DNA from: Lentimicrobium sp.
GTDB lineage: Bacteria > Bacteroidota > Bacteroidia > Bacteroidales > Lentimicrobiaceae
Direction: 5' to 3'
Assembly (NCBI GenBank): GCA_019429275.1
Contig: JAHYJC010000010.1
Span: forward strand, 1-64,000
DNA length: 64,000 nt
The first letter of the stretch is position 1. Every line of letters starts with the position of its first letter. A program made the translations under genes and the position numbers. The notes beneath the pieces are model-generated. The model saw only the letters and a program-made list of their open reading frames with translations. It ran no database searches and was not told the origin of the DNA. Positions 63,108 to 64,000 of the stretch are shown here, piece by piece.

Positions 63108-64000
63108 ATGAAAAATAAACCGATTTTATTTCTTTGCTTTTTGATCTCACTATCTGCGGGTGCTCAGATCACAGTTACAAGTGATGACATGCCCTTAATT
63201 GGCGACACTTTAAGGATAAGTATAACAGCAAACCTGCAAGGCGTGGACCCTTCGCTTACAGGCCCTGGTTACATCTGGGATTACACCCAGTTACAGCCCG
63301 ACAATCAAACAGTTGAGCGTTATCTGAATGTGAATACAACACCAATTTTTTATCAGTTTATCTTTAATCAGAATGTTGCAAACCTTGCTTATCCGATTGA
63401 TGCTATTGGTTTTCTTCCCGGAGTTGAACTGACCGACGCCTACATGTTTTATAAAAAAAATTCAGGCAACTACCTTAGGCCAGGATATGCGGTTACAATG
63501 ATGGGCCTACCCCTACCTATGAAATTTGACCAACCCGAACTTTTATACTCATTTCCCCTCACTTCAACTTCAACAAAAGACTCCAGTATTTCAAACTATA
63601 GCCTGGGATTGCCCAACGTTGGATATCTGAGTATTGAAAGAAAAAGGATTAATGAAGTGAATGGTTGGGGTAGCCTTACCACGCCTTTCGGAACTTTTGA
63701 AGTGCTTAGGGTGAAATCTACTATTTTCGAACGTGACAGCATTTACATTGATTCAATTCAGACAGGTCTGCCAATAATAAGAAATTATATTGAATACCAA
63801 TGGCTTGGAAAAGGACAGGGTATTCCACTGCTTACAATAACAGTTGAAGGACAATTTACAGTGGCCAGTTACAAAGATTTCGTTCAAAGTAGCGGTACAC
63901 TTTCAATCATTGCTGAAGATAAAACCATTTGCCAGGGAGATACAGCAACGCTTACCGTGTTTGCTATTGGTGGTACTCCCCCTTACAATTATTTATGGAG
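63108..64000 (+). CDS. Secreted protein with Ig/SprB-like repeat, 3' end outside window
   Basis: 297 codons are visible, starting MKNKPILFLCFLISLSAG with predicted cleavage after SAGAQ. The next 260 residues are strand-rich with no recognised motif (LGLPNVGYLSIERKRI, TPFGTFEVLRVKSTIF). At the edge begins an Ig-like/SprB-type repeat, TICQGDTATLTVFAIGGTPP followed by NYLW, like those in the cargo gene at 21519-24671. A T9SS C-terminal signal is expected beyond the window but not seen. It lies 41 bp after the TamB-like gene on the same strand. Confidence 0.75.
   Translation, partial: MKNKPILFLCFLISLSAGAQITVTSDDMPLIGDTLRISITANLQGVDPSLTGPGYIWDYTQLQPDNQTVERYLNVNTTPIFYQFIFNQNVANLAYPIDAIGFLPGVELTDAYMFYKKNSGNYLRPGYAVTMMGLPLPMKFDQPELLYSFPLTSTSTKDSSISNYSLGLPNVGYLSIERKRINEVNGWGSLTTPFGTFEVLRVKSTIFERDSIYIDSIQTGLPIIRNYIEYQWLGKGQGIPLLTITVEGQFTVASYKDFVQSSGTLSIIAEDKTICQGDTATLTVFAIGGTPPYNYLW

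Noticed and set aside
1-64000. CRISPR arrays, insertion sequences, phage genes, rRNA and tRNA genes
   Set aside because: I looked for regularly spaced repeats, transposase or integrase motifs and RNA-like segments in the spacers and saw none.

Overview
The window (about 40% G+C by eye) looks like the chromosome of an anaerobic Bacteroidota, most likely a fermentative, Bacteroidales-like lineage. Evidence: type IX secretion (T9SS) cargo with type A and type B C-terminal sorting domains, a PorX-type REC-PglZ regulator, an LpxC-FabZ fusion, two LpxD paralogues, DUF5916 and DUF4369 proteins, weak Shine-Dalgarno sequences, and many copies of the Bacteroidota promoter signature (TTTG at -33, TAnnTTTG at -7). 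I see no phage, insertion sequence, CRISPR array, rRNA or tRNA.

Layout. 1-11.4 kb, plus strand: hydrogen metabolism. The end of a HydB/NuoF-like subunit and a HydA [FeFe]-hydrogenase close one unit. A promoter preceded by three adjacent palindromes then starts a tightly packed ten-gene run that ends at a strong terminator. The run holds a DRTGG protein, an RsbW-like ATPase, a HydS-like (putative sensory) [FeFe]-hydrogenase, a second DRTGG protein, a PHP phosphoesterase, a second ATPase, a thioredoxin-fold [2Fe-2S] protein, and a complete HydB-HydA-HydC set of the NADH/ferredoxin bifurcating type. The inferred logic is a redox or H2 sensing module co-transcribed with the enzyme it serves. 11.4-24.7 kb: sucC, a DUF5916 outer-membrane protein, a small ORF, a beta-barrel protein, tex with a spermidine-synthase-like gene, and two large T9SS cargo proteins. 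25-34.5 kb: a PKD lipoprotein, a DUF4369 protein, a LutA-like CCG protein, aroB, proline dehydrogenase, a small conserved-looking gene, an LUD-domain protein, purB and alanine dehydrogenase. 34.5-38 kb: tsaE-porX, divergent from an HD hydrolase. 38-44 kb: the lipid A locus lpxD, lpxC-fabZ, lpxA, an ABC ATPase, efp and a second lpxD. 44-56 kb: a surface-polysaccharide region (O-antigen ligase/polymerase, two Wzz-like proteins, a flippase, three glycosyltransferases) interleaved with putP and murB. 56-64 kb: an FtsE-like ATPase, a methyltransferase, tsaD, a TamB-like giant protein and the start of another secreted protein.

Together the genes describe an anaerobe that ferments amino acids and other substrates (proline, alanine and succinate enzymes), balances NADH and ferredoxin through H2, builds lipid A and surface glycans, and exports adhesin-like proteins by T9SS. 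The best candidate for an under-described system is the sensory-hydrogenase signalling module at 2.8-7.2 kb with its palindrome-rich promoter. All family assignments come from reading motifs; no database search was run.
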